Source: Caldilineaceae bacterium
Lineage (GTDB): Bacteria; Chloroflexota; Anaerolineae; Caldilineales; Caldilineaceae
NCBI GenBank assembly: GCA_011523365.1
Contig: WTGY01000153.1
Coordinates: 17,572 to 81,571, forward strand
Direction of reading: 5' to 3'
Length of the DNA stretch: 64,000 nucleotides
Below, piece after piece: positions 8,268-16,110 of the stretch. A program made the position numbers and the translations under genes. Under the pieces are notes generated by a model, which was not told the origin of the DNA, did no database searches, and saw only the letters and a list, made by a program, of their open reading frames with translations. Position 1 is the first letter of the stretch, and the number at the start of each line of letters is the position of its first letter.

Positions 8268-9251
8268 CTATACCGCCTGGGGCGCATCGACGTAGGTCGG
8301 CACGCCCTCCTCAGCAAAGATGCGGTCGATCTCGGCCCGCTCTTCGTCCGTAAGCTTCCAATCGACAGCAGCCGCGTTCTCCTCGAGTTCCGACCGGTTG
8401 CGTATGCCGACCAGCGCCACCGACAGCGCAGGGTGGCCCAGCACCCACGCGATAGCCAGTTGCGCCACGGACCTCCCGGCACGCCCGGCGAGCGTTTTCA
8501 ATCGCTCGGTACAGCGCAGCTCCTTGAGAAAGTGCTCCCGCTCAAAAAGCGGCAGATTGAACGCGTCGCCTGCTGAGCGCCAGTCCCCTTCCTCAAACGT
8601 CGTATCCGGCGTAAACGCGCCGGTGAGCAAGCCAAATCCCAGCGTGCCGTAGGCCATAAACCCGATCCCCTGCTCCAGACAGTAGGGCAGCACCTGCGCC
8701 TCCATGCGCCGGTCGAACAGGTGATATCCGACCTGGTTGGTCGCCAGGTGGCCGTGTCGCTCGCACTCTTCCATCATCTCCACTGTAAAGTTGGAGACCC
8801 CATAGTGACGGATCTTGCCCGCCGTTTTCAGCTCTTCCAGCGCGCCCATCGTCTCGGAGAACGGGGTGTCGTGGTCTGGCCAGTGGATCAGCAGCAGGTC
8901 TATCCAATCGGTTTTCAGGCGCTGGAGACAGCCATCGGTTCTGGCCAGCACCCATTCACGCGTCGAGTCCCGCGCGTGGGTGCCGTCGACTTTGAAGCCC
9001 ACCTTGGTCACCAGGACGACCTCCTTGCGCCGCGCGCCCAGCGCGCGGCCCAGGATCTCTTCCGAGTGGTAGGGGCCGTAGACTTCTGCAGTGTCGAACA
9101 GCGTGATACCGTTGTCGATCGCGGCGCCGACGGCCGCGCTGGCCTCATCTACATCGATGTGGCCGTATTCGGTCGTGCTCATCTCCCACGTGCCGAACCC
9201 CAGCGCCGAACTGACCAGATCGGTGTCGCCAAATCGCCGTTGCTCCATCAT
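8268..9251 (-). CDS. Aldo/keto reductase
   Basis: An NADPH-dependent aldo/keto reductase of about 327 residues starting MMEQRRFGDTDLVSSALGFG. The family tetrad is visible: Asp and Tyr in FDTAEVYGPYHSEE, Lys in LVTKVGF, and His in LLLIHWPD. A C-terminal NADP-binding segment with VALVGIRNRSELEENA follows. The frame continues 28 codons upstream, but that extension runs into the palindromic element at 9305-9410, so I take ATG 9251 or 9248, downstream of AGGA. It stands alone between debris and the binding-protein gene. The substrate is unknown. Confidence 0.88.
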   Translation of the reverse strand: MMEQRRFGDTDLVSSALGFGTWEMSTTEYGHIDVDEASAAVGAAIDNGITLFDTAEVYGPYHSEEILGRALGARRKEVVLVTKVGFKVDGTHARDSTREWVLARTDGCLQRLKTDWIDLLLIHWPDHDTPFSETMGALEELKTAGKIRHYGVSNFTVEMMEECERHGHLATNQVGYHLFDRRMEAQVLPYCLEQGIGFMAYGTLGFGLLTGAFTPDTTFEEGDWRSAGDAFNLPLFEREHFLKELRCTERLKTLAGRAGRSVAQLAIAWVLGHPALSVALVGIRNRSELEENAAAVDWKLTDEERAEIDRIFAEEGVPTYVDAPQAV

Positions 9252-9304
9252 GTACGTCCTGTTCTTGTGCGTGACAGCGGCGCGTACGCCTCGCGCGCCT
9301 TTTT

Positions 9305-9410
9305 GGGAGAAGCCGGCTTGAGCACTGGATTGCAAAGTATTCGCCCCTCAGCCCAGGCTGAGGGGCGAATATCCTGGCTAAAGCCCAAGGGGCCTTCCCG
9401 GCTTCTTCCC
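9305..9410. repeat. Dispersed palindromic element, copy a
   Basis: A 106-bp unit with near-perfect inverted ends, GGGAGAAGCCGG at 9305-9316 and CCGGCTTCTTCCC at 9398-9410. Inside is a perfect 16-bp stem with a 2-base loop (9338-9353 with 9356-9371). It lies between the solitary binding-protein gene and the aldo/keto reductase, and may end the former's transcript. Confidence 0.75.
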
Positions 9411-9429
9411 TAAGTCGTATCCTTTTGGC

Positions 9430-11058
9430 CTACTCCTCCTCAATATACCATAAATGGATCTCGCGCCAGAGCCTATTGGTGTCAACCGCGTCGAGCGACT
9501 GGCCCTTGACCTTGGCGTTGAAGATAGCGGGCCAATGGGTGAAAAACAACTCTATCACCGGCGCCTCGTCCATTATCATCGCCTGGATCTCGTTGTAGAT
9601 GGGCTGGCGCTGCTCCACAGAGGCGTAGGAGAGTCCCTCCTCGATCAGCGCGTCCAGTTTCGGGTTTGAGATGCACGGAAAGTTGTTGGCGCCTTCCGAG
9701 TGCATCATCCAGTGGGGATCCGGGTCTATAGCGCCGTGTTCAAAGGCGATCATAGCGGCATCCATCTCGCACTTGCGCATACCATCCAGGATAGCCGCCA
9801 CGGGCGTCTCCACGAGGAAGATCTCGACGCCTATGTCGGCCCACAACTGCTGCGCTAACTCAATGACCGGGATAAACTGCTGGTTACCGGCGCCCACATG
9901 GACATCGAAGGAGAGCCTCTCACCCTCCTTCTCGCGTACCCCGTCGCCGTCCTCGTCCACCCAACCTGCCTCGTCCAGCAGCGCCATAGCCTTTTCCGGG
10001 TCGTACTCGTACCGTGGGATGTTCGGGTTGTAGTAGTCCGGGTATATGGGGGACAGGTTAGAATGGGCTACCTGGGCCTGGCCGAACCAGAGGTCGTCGA
10101 TGATCCTTTGGCGGTCCAGACCCCAGTACAATGCCTGGCGCACCCGCTTGTCCGACAGCTGCGGTATGGTGTTGTTGAGCGGAATCAGAAAGGGTCCCGC
10201 CCCAGCTTGAGAAATGCTCGTAAACCTCGGGTCGTTGGCCAGACGCACGTTGTCCTCCATCAGCAACGGCCAGGCGGTCCCGTCGGCGTCGCCTGACTCA
10301 AGAGCGATGGTGCGCACCGAAGCCTCGGGCACGACGTCGACCCGCAAAAAGTCGAGATTGGGTCGTCCCCGAAAGTGGTCGTCGAACGCCTCCAGCAGCG
10401 TGAACTGCGACGGGTGCCATTCCACGAGCTTAAAGGAGCCGGTACCGATGGGGGCCGTCGCGTACACTTCCTCACCCACCTCCGCGTGATAGTCCGACTG
10501 TACAATTCGCAGAATCGCCCCTAATACGAGAAAGGCGGCATCTACCTGCACCATGTTGATGACGGCGGTATAGTCATCCACACACTCGACGGAATCGATT
10601 TTTGACAAGACGCCGACCACTGGCGCCGCGTTTTCCGGATCACGGTAAAAGTCGAACGTATACTTGACGTCCCTGCACGTGAAATCGGCGCCATTGTGAA
10701 ACTTGACGCCCTCACGCAGCGGGAAGGTGTAGGTCAGGCCGTCTTCGGAGATGTCGTAGGACTCGGCCAGCACCGGTACGACCGTATTTGAAGCGTCTAT
10801 CTCCACCAGCCCGTTGTGGATTTGCATGAGCGCCGGCCGGATGGCGCTTGGGATGGCGCCGAGTCCAGGGCTGAGGCTGAAGGCGTCGTGGTGGCCCATC
10901 AGACGGAGAGTTCCACCCTGAGGTGGCCCCGTGGATGCCGCCTCCTCTTCGACCATCTCTTCCTCAACGGCCGTCGGCTGCTGAACGACGCAGCCCGCCA
11001 ACATCAGAACGCCAATTAACAGCAACACCAACGACTTTTGCCAAAGCGTGTTAGACAT
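9430..11058 (-). CDS. ABC transporter substrate-binding lipoprotein, family 5 (solitary)
   Basis: A 542-residue oligopeptide/nickel-type (SBP_bac_5) periplasmic-binding-protein homologue. The signal peptide ends in the lipobox LAGC (Cys at 23), so it should be a membrane-anchored lipoprotein. A short Gln/Glu-rich linker precedes GGTLRLMGHHDAFSLSP and the domain motifs (SYDISEDGLTYTFPLREGVKFHNG, residues 105-128). ATG 11058 is preceded by AGGAGG. No permease or ATPase gene is adjacent; the nearest permeases are at 17.7-21.7 kb. Peptides are the family default, but many members bind sugars or other solutes. Confidence 0.9.
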   Translation of the reverse strand: MSNTLWQKSLVLLLIGVLMLAGCVVQQPTAVEEEMVEEEAASTGPPQGGTLRLMGHHDAFSLSPGLGAIPSAIRPALMQIHNGLVEIDASNTVVPVLAESYDISEDGLTYTFPLREGVKFHNGADFTCRDVKYTFDFYRDPENAAPVVGVLSKIDSVECVDDYTAVINMVQVDAAFLVLGAILRIVQSDYHAEVGEEVYATAPIGTGSFKLVEWHPSQFTLLEAFDDHFRGRPNLDFLRVDVVPEASVRTIALESGDADGTAWPLLMEDNVRLANDPRFTSISQAGAGPFLIPLNNTIPQLSDKRVRQALYWGLDRQRIIDDLWFGQAQVAHSNLSPIYPDYYNPNIPRYEYDPEKAMALLDEAGWVDEDGDGVREKEGERLSFDVHVGAGNQQFIPVIELAQQLWADIGVEIFLVETPVAAILDGMRKCEMDAAMIAFEHGAIDPDPHWMMHSEGANNFPCISNPKLDALIEEGLSYASVEQRQPIYNEIQAMIMDEAPVIELFFTHWPAIFNAKVKGQSLDAVDTNRLWREIHLWYIEEE

Positions 11059-11070
11059 CTGTCTTTCCTC

Positions 11071-11148
11071 CTATGGATGAATGTCTTTACCCCCTAATGA
11101 GGCAATTGTCCAAAACTTTGTGAGCACGCTTCTTGAACAATCTCTCAA
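11071..11148 (-). CDS. Possible 25-residue leader peptide (TTG start)
   Basis: A short frame beginning at TTG 11148, ten bases after AAGGAGG, and ending 12 bases before the binding-lipoprotein gene. Nothing is recognised in the product (MRDCSRSVLTKFW...). The strong ribosome-binding site is the only support. Confidence 0.25.
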   Translation of the reverse strand: MRDCSRSVLTKFWTIASLGGKDIHP

Positions 11149-11169
11149 CCGGTCACCTCCTTGGCTCAT

Positions 11170-11229
11170 TCAATGACTTCCCGCTGCCGAATAGCTTGAG
11201 GCTTGGAGTTTCAACTCTTTTTCGTCCAT
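11170..11229 (-). CDS. Possible 19-residue peptide
   Basis: ATG 11229 follows AAGGAGGTGAAG, the best ribosome-binding site in the area, and the frame encodes MDEKELKLQASSYSAAGSH before TGA. It has no recognised family. It could be a leader peptide, a small secreted or modified peptide, or the start of a decayed gene. Confidence 0.3.
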   Translation of the reverse strand: MDEKELKLQASSYSAAGSH

Positions 11230-11308
11230 CTTCACCTCCTTCTGCGGCTGGGCACGTGACAACTGGTGACGCAACAGTTTTCTGATTTAGCGCCGTCTTT
11301 ACATCTGA

Positions 11309-12850
11309 TTACCCTTTTGCCTGGATGAATACCTGATCGCCGCGCAGCTCAACAGCGTACGTTTTTAAGTCTTTAGTGACGGGTGCAGACAGTGCTTTGC
11401 CTGTTTCGATATCGAAGCGCCCTAGATGCAGTGGGCATTCGATACAACCATCGAAGACAAAACCCGCGGCTAATTCGGTTTCTTCATGGGTGCATAATCC
11501 ATCGCTGGCAAAGAAGGCGTGAGGACCCAAACGATAAATGGCGTACGTGTGGCCATTGTAGTCAAAGCCAAGCACGTCTTCCACTTCGATATCTGAAACG
11601 TTACAGACCTCGATCCAACTGCTTTCTTCGGCATCTGTGTTTACAGCCGTTGCTGTGCGGATCTCTTCAATCGATGTGTCCACAGACTCAACGGGTACAC
11701 GAGTGCCGTCTCTCACGTTTCCTACCGGTTCGTCGCTTAACGCGCTGCTTGACGTGACAACGCCGCCTATGGGGATGTCGAACGCTTCAACCGTTGTGCC
11801 GGCGTCAGGAATAGGGCGCTTTATATAATGATCCGGGTCTTTGGTCGCTTGCTTGTACAAGGCCGGGATCATCTCCTTGTAGGCTTGCCACAGGCTCCGA
11901 TACGGCGGAGGTGTTTGTGATTTCATCAGCTCGTGCAAGTCAGCCAAAGCATGGTAGGGAACCATGGGTATGACGTGGTGTTCGATATGATAATTCATAT
12001 TCATGTACAGATAGCGGAACACCGGATTCAGATAGATCGTGCGCGTATTTTCGCGGTGGTCATACGTATCTTCACCCAAACCGGCGTGTTGCGTTACGGC
12101 TAGCATTTGCTCCACAAATGCACCGTAAAAGCGGGGAAGCCACACGAACATCATCGGCAGAAAGCTGCCGACCGCCACCGCCCACACCGCAAAGGCCGCC
12201 ACAATAGCTAGATAAATCCGGCTCGTCCAGATCACTTTGGGTAGCTCAGAGGCGGGTACAAAGCTACGGACATCGTCGCCGATTTGCCCGGCTGCATGTC
12301 TGATCACACGCTGTACTTCTAGAACGCCCCGCAGAAAGAAAAAGTCCATCGCAAAGATGAGCAGATCGGCTGGCCGTTGAACCTGGATTTCGGGGTCATA
12401 ACCCACGAGATAGGTGTTGGTATGATGGCGGGCATGGCTCCAACGCCAGAGGTTAGCTTCACGTATGGTCATGAAGGAGCTGATATGGTAAAAGAGCTCG
12501 TTTAGCCAGCGGGTGCGAAACACCGTGCCATGGCCACACTCGTGCCATCGCGCGTCGGATGAGGAGTAGAGCGTCCCATAGACGAAAAAGGCGAGAATCG
12601 CCCACCAGGTGCCCCAGGAGATCCAGGCCAGGTAGCCGCTCACCCCAAGCAGGATGATCCACAGGCCAAAATCGAGGAGACCGTAGCGGTTGGTGCGCTG
12701 CATCAGTGCTTTGAGTTGGTCGCGGGGGATATCGGGGGACCACCACGCTTGTTCGACCTTTTCCTCGATGGCGCCATCGTCGAGGGGGATATCCGTTTTG
12801 TATGTGCTGATCAGACGATAGTCCCGTGAGGGGAAGTTGCGTATTGCCAA
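11309..12850 (-). CDS. Fatty-acid desaturase domain fused to Rieske [2Fe-2S] domain (MocD-MocE-like)
   Basis: A 513-residue fusion. Residues 1-350 are a membrane di-iron desaturase/hydroxylase with the three histidine boxes HECGH (103-107), HARHH (139-143) and HIEHH (288-292), and hydrophobic segments at 60-95 and 210-245. Residues 411-510 are a Rieske domain with C453-T-H455 and C472-P-L-H475, the four cluster ligands. In rhizobia the equivalent parts are separate proteins, MocD (oxygenase) and MocE (ferredoxin), in rhizopine breakdown. Here electron donor and oxygenase are one chain. A sigma70-type promoter and a 19-bp operator shared with the distant IclR operon lie just upstream. The real substrate is unknown; a lipid or hydrocarbon desaturase is the alternative. 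Confidence 0.85.
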   Translation of the reverse strand: MAIRNFPSRDYRLISTYKTDIPLDDGAIEEKVEQAWWSPDIPRDQLKALMQRTNRYGLLDFGLWIILLGVSGYLAWISWGTWWAILAFFVYGTLYSSSDARWHECGHGTVFRTRWLNELFYHISSFMTIREANLWRWSHARHHTNTYLVGYDPEIQVQRPADLLIFAMDFFFLRGVLEVQRVIRHAAGQIGDDVRSFVPASELPKVIWTSRIYLAIVAAFAVWAVAVGSFLPMMFVWLPRFYGAFVEQMLAVTQHAGLGEDTYDHRENTRTIYLNPVFRYLYMNMNYHIEHHVIPMVPYHALADLHELMKSQTPPPYRSLWQAYKEMIPALYKQATKDPDHYIKRPIPDAGTTVEAFDIPIGGVVTSSSALSDEPVGNVRDGTRVPVESVDTSIEEIRTATAVNTDAEESSWIEVCNVSDIEVEDVLGFDYNGHTYAIYRLGPHAFFASDGLCTHEETELAAGFVFDGCIECPLHLGRFDIETGKALSAPVTKDLKTYAVELRGDQVFIQAKG

Positions 12851-12890
12851 TTATTCTCCTTCGCACGATCAAAATCGGATCTGTACATCA

Positions 12891-12909
12891 TGCGGAATCT
12901 GATTCCGCA
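12891..12909. promoter_or_regulatory. IclR-type operator, copy 1
   Basis: The palindrome TGCGGAATCTGATTCCGCA has two 8-base arms around CTG; here the arms extend to 9 bases. It is identical to the site at 39227-39245. It begins 3 bases after the -10 box of the desaturase promoter, so a bound protein would cover the transcription start. The arms resemble sites reported for IclR-family repressors (CGGAAT/ATTCCG type). Confidence 0.8.
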
Positions 12910-12912
12910 TCC

Positions 12913-12941
12913 ATCATACAATATATAAACCTACCTGTCAA
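12913..12941 (-). promoter_or_regulatory. Sigma70-type promoter of the Rieske-desaturase gene
   Basis: On the minus strand: TTGACA (12941-12936), a 17-base spacer, then TATGAT (12918-12913). The start codon is about 63 bases downstream of the -10 box. Confidence 0.8.
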
Positions 12942-13247
12942 AACGCAATTCGTCGCCCACGATACGTCTGCAAAGATAGAGAAACCCCGTACAAGAAGGA
13001 ACGACGACCATCCGTGCCTGGCTCTTTCCGGGCAGAATATGGGTGATGGTCAAGACTGTGAAGAATCGGTTGTGCCCACGTTTAAGCTCCCGGATTTCGG
13101 CGAGTTCGAGGATGCGTCCATAGCGAGGGCACTGAAGAGGGGCGTAGCCAAAACTCTGTTTGGGCTGGAGGGTGGTGGGTAGTGATGCCAGGTCGAAAAG
13201 AGGGGTTGAAGGCGAAGGGCTTCGAGGGCGGTGCGGGCGATTGAATT

Positions 13248-14636
13248 CTACATCGGGGGGCGCTGCCAGCCGCCAAACAGCTCTTCCAGATGCTTGACGG
13301 CTGCCAGCGCCACATCCTCACGCCACGGACGCGCCACCACCTGGGCGCCGATGGGCAACCCCTCGGGAGACGTGCTAACGCGGACGACGGCTGCCGGCCA
13401 GCCGGTCAAGTTGTAGGTGGCGGTGTACGCAAACACGGGCAACTGGATACTCGACGCTCCGTGAGGTGGAGCCGGAAAGGGGAGTACCGGGCAGACCACG
13501 ACATCGTACGCTTCCATAAAGGAGAGCATTTCACTTCGAAACTGGTCAGTCTGGAAAACCAAGCCACTCAATGCGTCGGACGTCATTTTCGATTCTTGGC
13601 CCATAGCTATCAGGTTCGCGATCCCCGGATGTGGCTCCGTAGTGCCGTACAGGTCGAGGAGTCGCTTGAAACCTGCACCACCATCTCCCAACTGGCAGCC
13701 AAGCAGGAGGTCCATCGCTTTCTCCATGCCGGGTGGCCGCGCTTCTTCTACGGTTGCCCCGACTTTTTCCAAAGCGGAAGCGGCCGCTTCCACGGCGCCC
13801 ATGATTTCCGGCGTGGGCGTTACGATGCCATTGTCCGTGTAAAAAGCAGCGCGCAGATCGGGGAGGTTTACTTGGTTCGGGTCAGCCAATGGCATGGGAA
13901 CAATCGCCGGGTCGCGCCAGTCAACGCCAGCGATGATGGGCAGGATCGTGATCAAGTCTTCGACGTAACGCGCCATAGGACCGATCTGCGTCAAAGACTG
14001 ATCAAGGCCTGCAGGGGGAAGAATGTGGCCGGTCCGCGGAACCCGTCCGGACGTGGGTCGAATGCCGGCTGTGCCGCAAACGTGCGATGGCAAACGAATG
14101 CTCCCGCCGGTGTCGCTTCCGATATCAAAGGGAATCCCACCCGCGGCGATGATCGCCGCCGCTCCTCCGCTGCTGCCGCCACAGGTACGCGACACGTCGT
14201 AAGGGTTGTTGGTGCGGCCGTAGACCAGGTTAACCGTCTCGAAATCGAGCGTCAGTTCCGGTGTGTTGGTCTTGCCCAACAGAATCGCGCCTGCGGCGCG
14301 CAGGCGGGCCACCACCGTGGCGTCTTGCTCTGGTACAAAGGAGCTTCTCCCCTGCGTGCCCCCGCTGCTGATCACCCCGGCTGTGTCCAAGGCGTCCTTG
14401 ATCGTCATTGGAACGCCGTGCAGGGGGCCTCGCAGACCGCCCTTTGCCAATTCTTCATCTGACCGGCGGGCTTCTACCAAGGCCCCTTCAGCATCCAGTC
14501 GGACAACGGCGTTCAATTGCGGATTGACGTCTCTTATGCGCTGCACGTATGCTCTCACGACCTCTTCTGATGAAACCTCTTTCGCGCGTATGGCTTTGGC
14601 CACGGCTGTAGCTGATGCGTAAATCAATTCAGACAT
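13248..14636 (-). CDS. Amidase signature family hydrolase
   Basis: A 462-residue serine amidase with the Ser-cisSer-Lys triad in place: K80 in GVPMTIKDALD, S155 in the glycine/serine-rich TCGGSSGGAA, and S179 in SDTGGSIRLP. The length is normal for GatA/AmiE-like enzymes. Without gatB or gatC nearby, a catabolic amidase (acylamide, urethane or peptide amide) is more likely than a tRNA amidotransferase subunit. It runs in the same direction as the Rieske-desaturase, 397 bp upstream of it. One dispersed element end lies just before its start. Confidence 0.9.
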   Translation of the reverse strand: MSELIYASATAVAKAIRAKEVSSEEVVRAYVQRIRDVNPQLNAVVRLDAEGALVEARRSDEELAKGGLRGPLHGVPMTIKDALDTAGVISSGGTQGRSSFVPEQDATVVARLRAAGAILLGKTNTPELTLDFETVNLVYGRTNNPYDVSRTCGGSSGGAAAIIAAGGIPFDIGSDTGGSIRLPSHVCGTAGIRPTSGRVPRTGHILPPAGLDQSLTQIGPMARYVEDLITILPIIAGVDWRDPAIVPMPLADPNQVNLPDLRAAFYTDNGIVTPTPEIMGAVEAAASALEKVGATVEEARPPGMEKAMDLLLGCQLGDGGAGFKRLLDLYGTTEPHPGIANLIAMGQESKMTSDALSGLVFQTDQFRSEMLSFMEAYDVVVCPVLPFPAPPHGASSIQLPVFAYTATYNLTGWPAAVVRVSTSPEGLPIGAQVVARPWREDVALAAVKHLEELFGGWQRPPM

Positions 14637-15018
14637 CTGACAAATCTCCTCACTATGTGGTTATGGGAGAAGCCGGGGAAACCCCTTCGGCCTTAGCCAG
14701 GGGATGAATGGCAGAGTCTTTTACCTATATGCGCGACAATAGGCGTGTCCGTAGAGAAACCCATTGAGCTAACTGAAGCCCAGGACGTTTACGCTTGGGT
14801 TTCTCATGATCCAGGTCGGCTCGCCAGGGAGTTGCACCAATAGCATTTAGGACTACAATACCTGAGTGTGATTGAGGAATTTTAGCAGGAATACAGCGCG
14901 GCGCAAGCCTGCCGGGGCCGACTTGCCCAAAGGTGGTGCACCAACGCGGTGACACACGACCTTGCAGGAGAGAAGAATCAAAAACACCTCAGGATCGCGC
15001 TCAAGGAGTCCGAGCAAA
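14637..15018. other. Divergent intergenic region
   Basis: It separates the amidase (minus) from the PhyH gene (plus). It contains element copy b and a ribosome-binding site (AAGGAG, 15003-15008) for the PhyH gene. No other gene or clear promoter was seen. Confidence 0.5.
14665..14711. repeat. Dispersed IS200/IS605-like end, copy b
   Basis: It starts GGGAGAAGCCGGGGAAACCC and carries a subterminal stem-loop (CCCC pairing with GGGG around CGGCCTTAGCC). Its reverse complement aligns with the right end of copy a. Such subterminal hairpins are typical of IS200/IS605 ends. No transposase is linked. Confidence 0.65.
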
Positions 15019-15903
15019 ATGACATCAACAAATCTACCAGGGGCCAGCATCTCAGACATTGAGGTCTTTGCAGCCGACCTTGATCTTCAACAGGCAGCCG
15101 CTATCTACCGCGAATACGGTTGTCTCGTGGTGCGTAGTCTCATGAACGCGTACGTTGACGCAATGTATAACGACATCATGCGGTCCGTCGATATCGCCAT
15201 CAATCAGCTTGACCAGGCGGAAAAAGCCCCTGATGGCTGGCGTACACCCAACGGATCGTTGTTCATCCCTGCACCGGAGGGCTATGAGCGCGACAAACAG
15301 GTGTATGTTGTGGGTATCGATTACTATACCAGCGGTGCATTTCTCCAGGCAGCGCTTGATGCCACCGCCTTGGACATTGTTGAGGCCATCCTGGGTCCGA
15401 ACATTGAGCTGTTCGGTCAAGGCCAGAGCCTGGTGAAAGAGCCCGTGGGCGGATTTCCCAAAATCCTGCACCAGGACTCGGCCTATTTTGAGCACAAATA
15501 CGAAGGTCCGGTTGCAATCCTCAACTATGTCGTCGATACGGATGTGCAAAGAGGCGCGCTGCACGTGGTGCCTGGTTCTCACCGCATAGGTCAGCTCCAA
15601 CACATCGATACCTTCACACACCTGGGCTTGGACGAGGATGAATGGCCCTGGGAAGCGGCGATACCTGTAGAGGGCCAGGCCGGCGATGCGATTTTCTTCC
15701 ATGTGAGGACCGTGCACGGCTCCAAGCCCAACTTTTCAGACAAACCACGGCAGGTGTTCATCAACCGCTATCGCCGTCCCGATGATTATGTGACGATCAG
15801 GGGGTTCACAGTAGCGAACCGGGCGGAGGCTGAAAAACGAGCACAAGAGGCCCGAAAAACCAACGAACAGCGCGGACTAATGGTAAGAGGGTTCCGAACC
15901 TAA
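15019..15903 (+). CDS. Phytanoyl-CoA dioxygenase (PhyH) family protein
   Basis: A 294-residue non-haem Fe(II)/2-oxoglutarate oxygenase. The facial triad is visible as H151-Q-D153 (ILHQDSAYF) and H233 (VHGSKPNFS), with the downstream arginine of FINRYRRPDD likely binding 2-oxoglutarate. I chose ATG 15019 because AAGGAG lies ten bases before it; the frame opens 19 codons earlier at ATG 14962 without such a site. Members hydroxylate small molecules, from phytanoyl-CoA to ectoine and natural products. It is followed by a decayed binding-protein gene and an M81 peptidase on the same strand. Confidence 0.88.
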   Translation: MTSTNLPGASISDIEVFAADLDLQQAAAIYREYGCLVVRSLMNAYVDAMYNDIMRSVDIAINQLDQAEKAPDGWRTPNGSLFIPAPEGYERDKQVYVVGIDYYTSGAFLQAALDATALDIVEAILGPNIELFGQGQSLVKEPVGGFPKILHQDSAYFEHKYEGPVAILNYVVDTDVQRGALHVVPGSHRIGQLQHIDTFTHLGLDEDEWPWEAAIPVEGQAGDAIFFHVRTVHGSKPNFSDKPRQVFINRYRRPDDYVTIRGFTVANRAEAEKRAQEARKTNEQRGLMVRGFRT

Positions 15904-15918
15904 AAGGGGAGATTAGTC

Positions 15919-16065
15919 GTGTGTGCCGATATCCTTTCCGAACGGCAAATCCTCGGTTCGCTTGTTCTGACCGCCTGCGAGAAAGAGGTAGAAGTGACGT
16001 GAGTCGTCGAGGAGAAAGAGACGGTTGTCCAAGAGAAGGTCGTCCCCGTGACGCCACTGCGATCT
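15919..16065 (+). pseudogene. Decayed substrate-binding lipoprotein gene, N-terminal remnant
   Basis: Read from GTG 15919, which follows GGGGA, the frame gives a short hydrophobic run ending in a lipobox, SLVLTAC. EKEVEVT, an in-frame TGA at 16000, and then VVEEKETVVQEKVVPVTP follow before the frame ends at 16066. This lipobox plus Glu/Val/Lys linker is the N-terminal style of the family 5 binding lipoprotein at 28.8-30.3 kb. The TGA stands where an arginine (CGA) would fit. The body of the protein is gone, replaced by the M81 gene 45 bp on. This looks like a binding-protein gene deleted up to its first 50 codons. Confidence 0.6.
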
Positions 16066-16110
16066 TGAAAGTAGGGGACGTACGTCAGAATATGGGTTGG
16101 GAGAAAGCCT

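Larger units (their letters stand above)
12851..13247. other. Intergenic stretch with promoter and operator; otherwise nothing recognised
   Basis: The left 90 bases hold the regulatory sites of the Rieske-desaturase gene. The remainder up to the amidase stop codon shows no gene or repeat that I recognise. Confidence 0.5.

Noticed and set aside
13248..14636. GatA subunit of the tRNA-dependent amidotransferase
   Set aside because: There is no gatB or gatC nearby and the context is catabolic; the amidase signature alone does not identify GatA.
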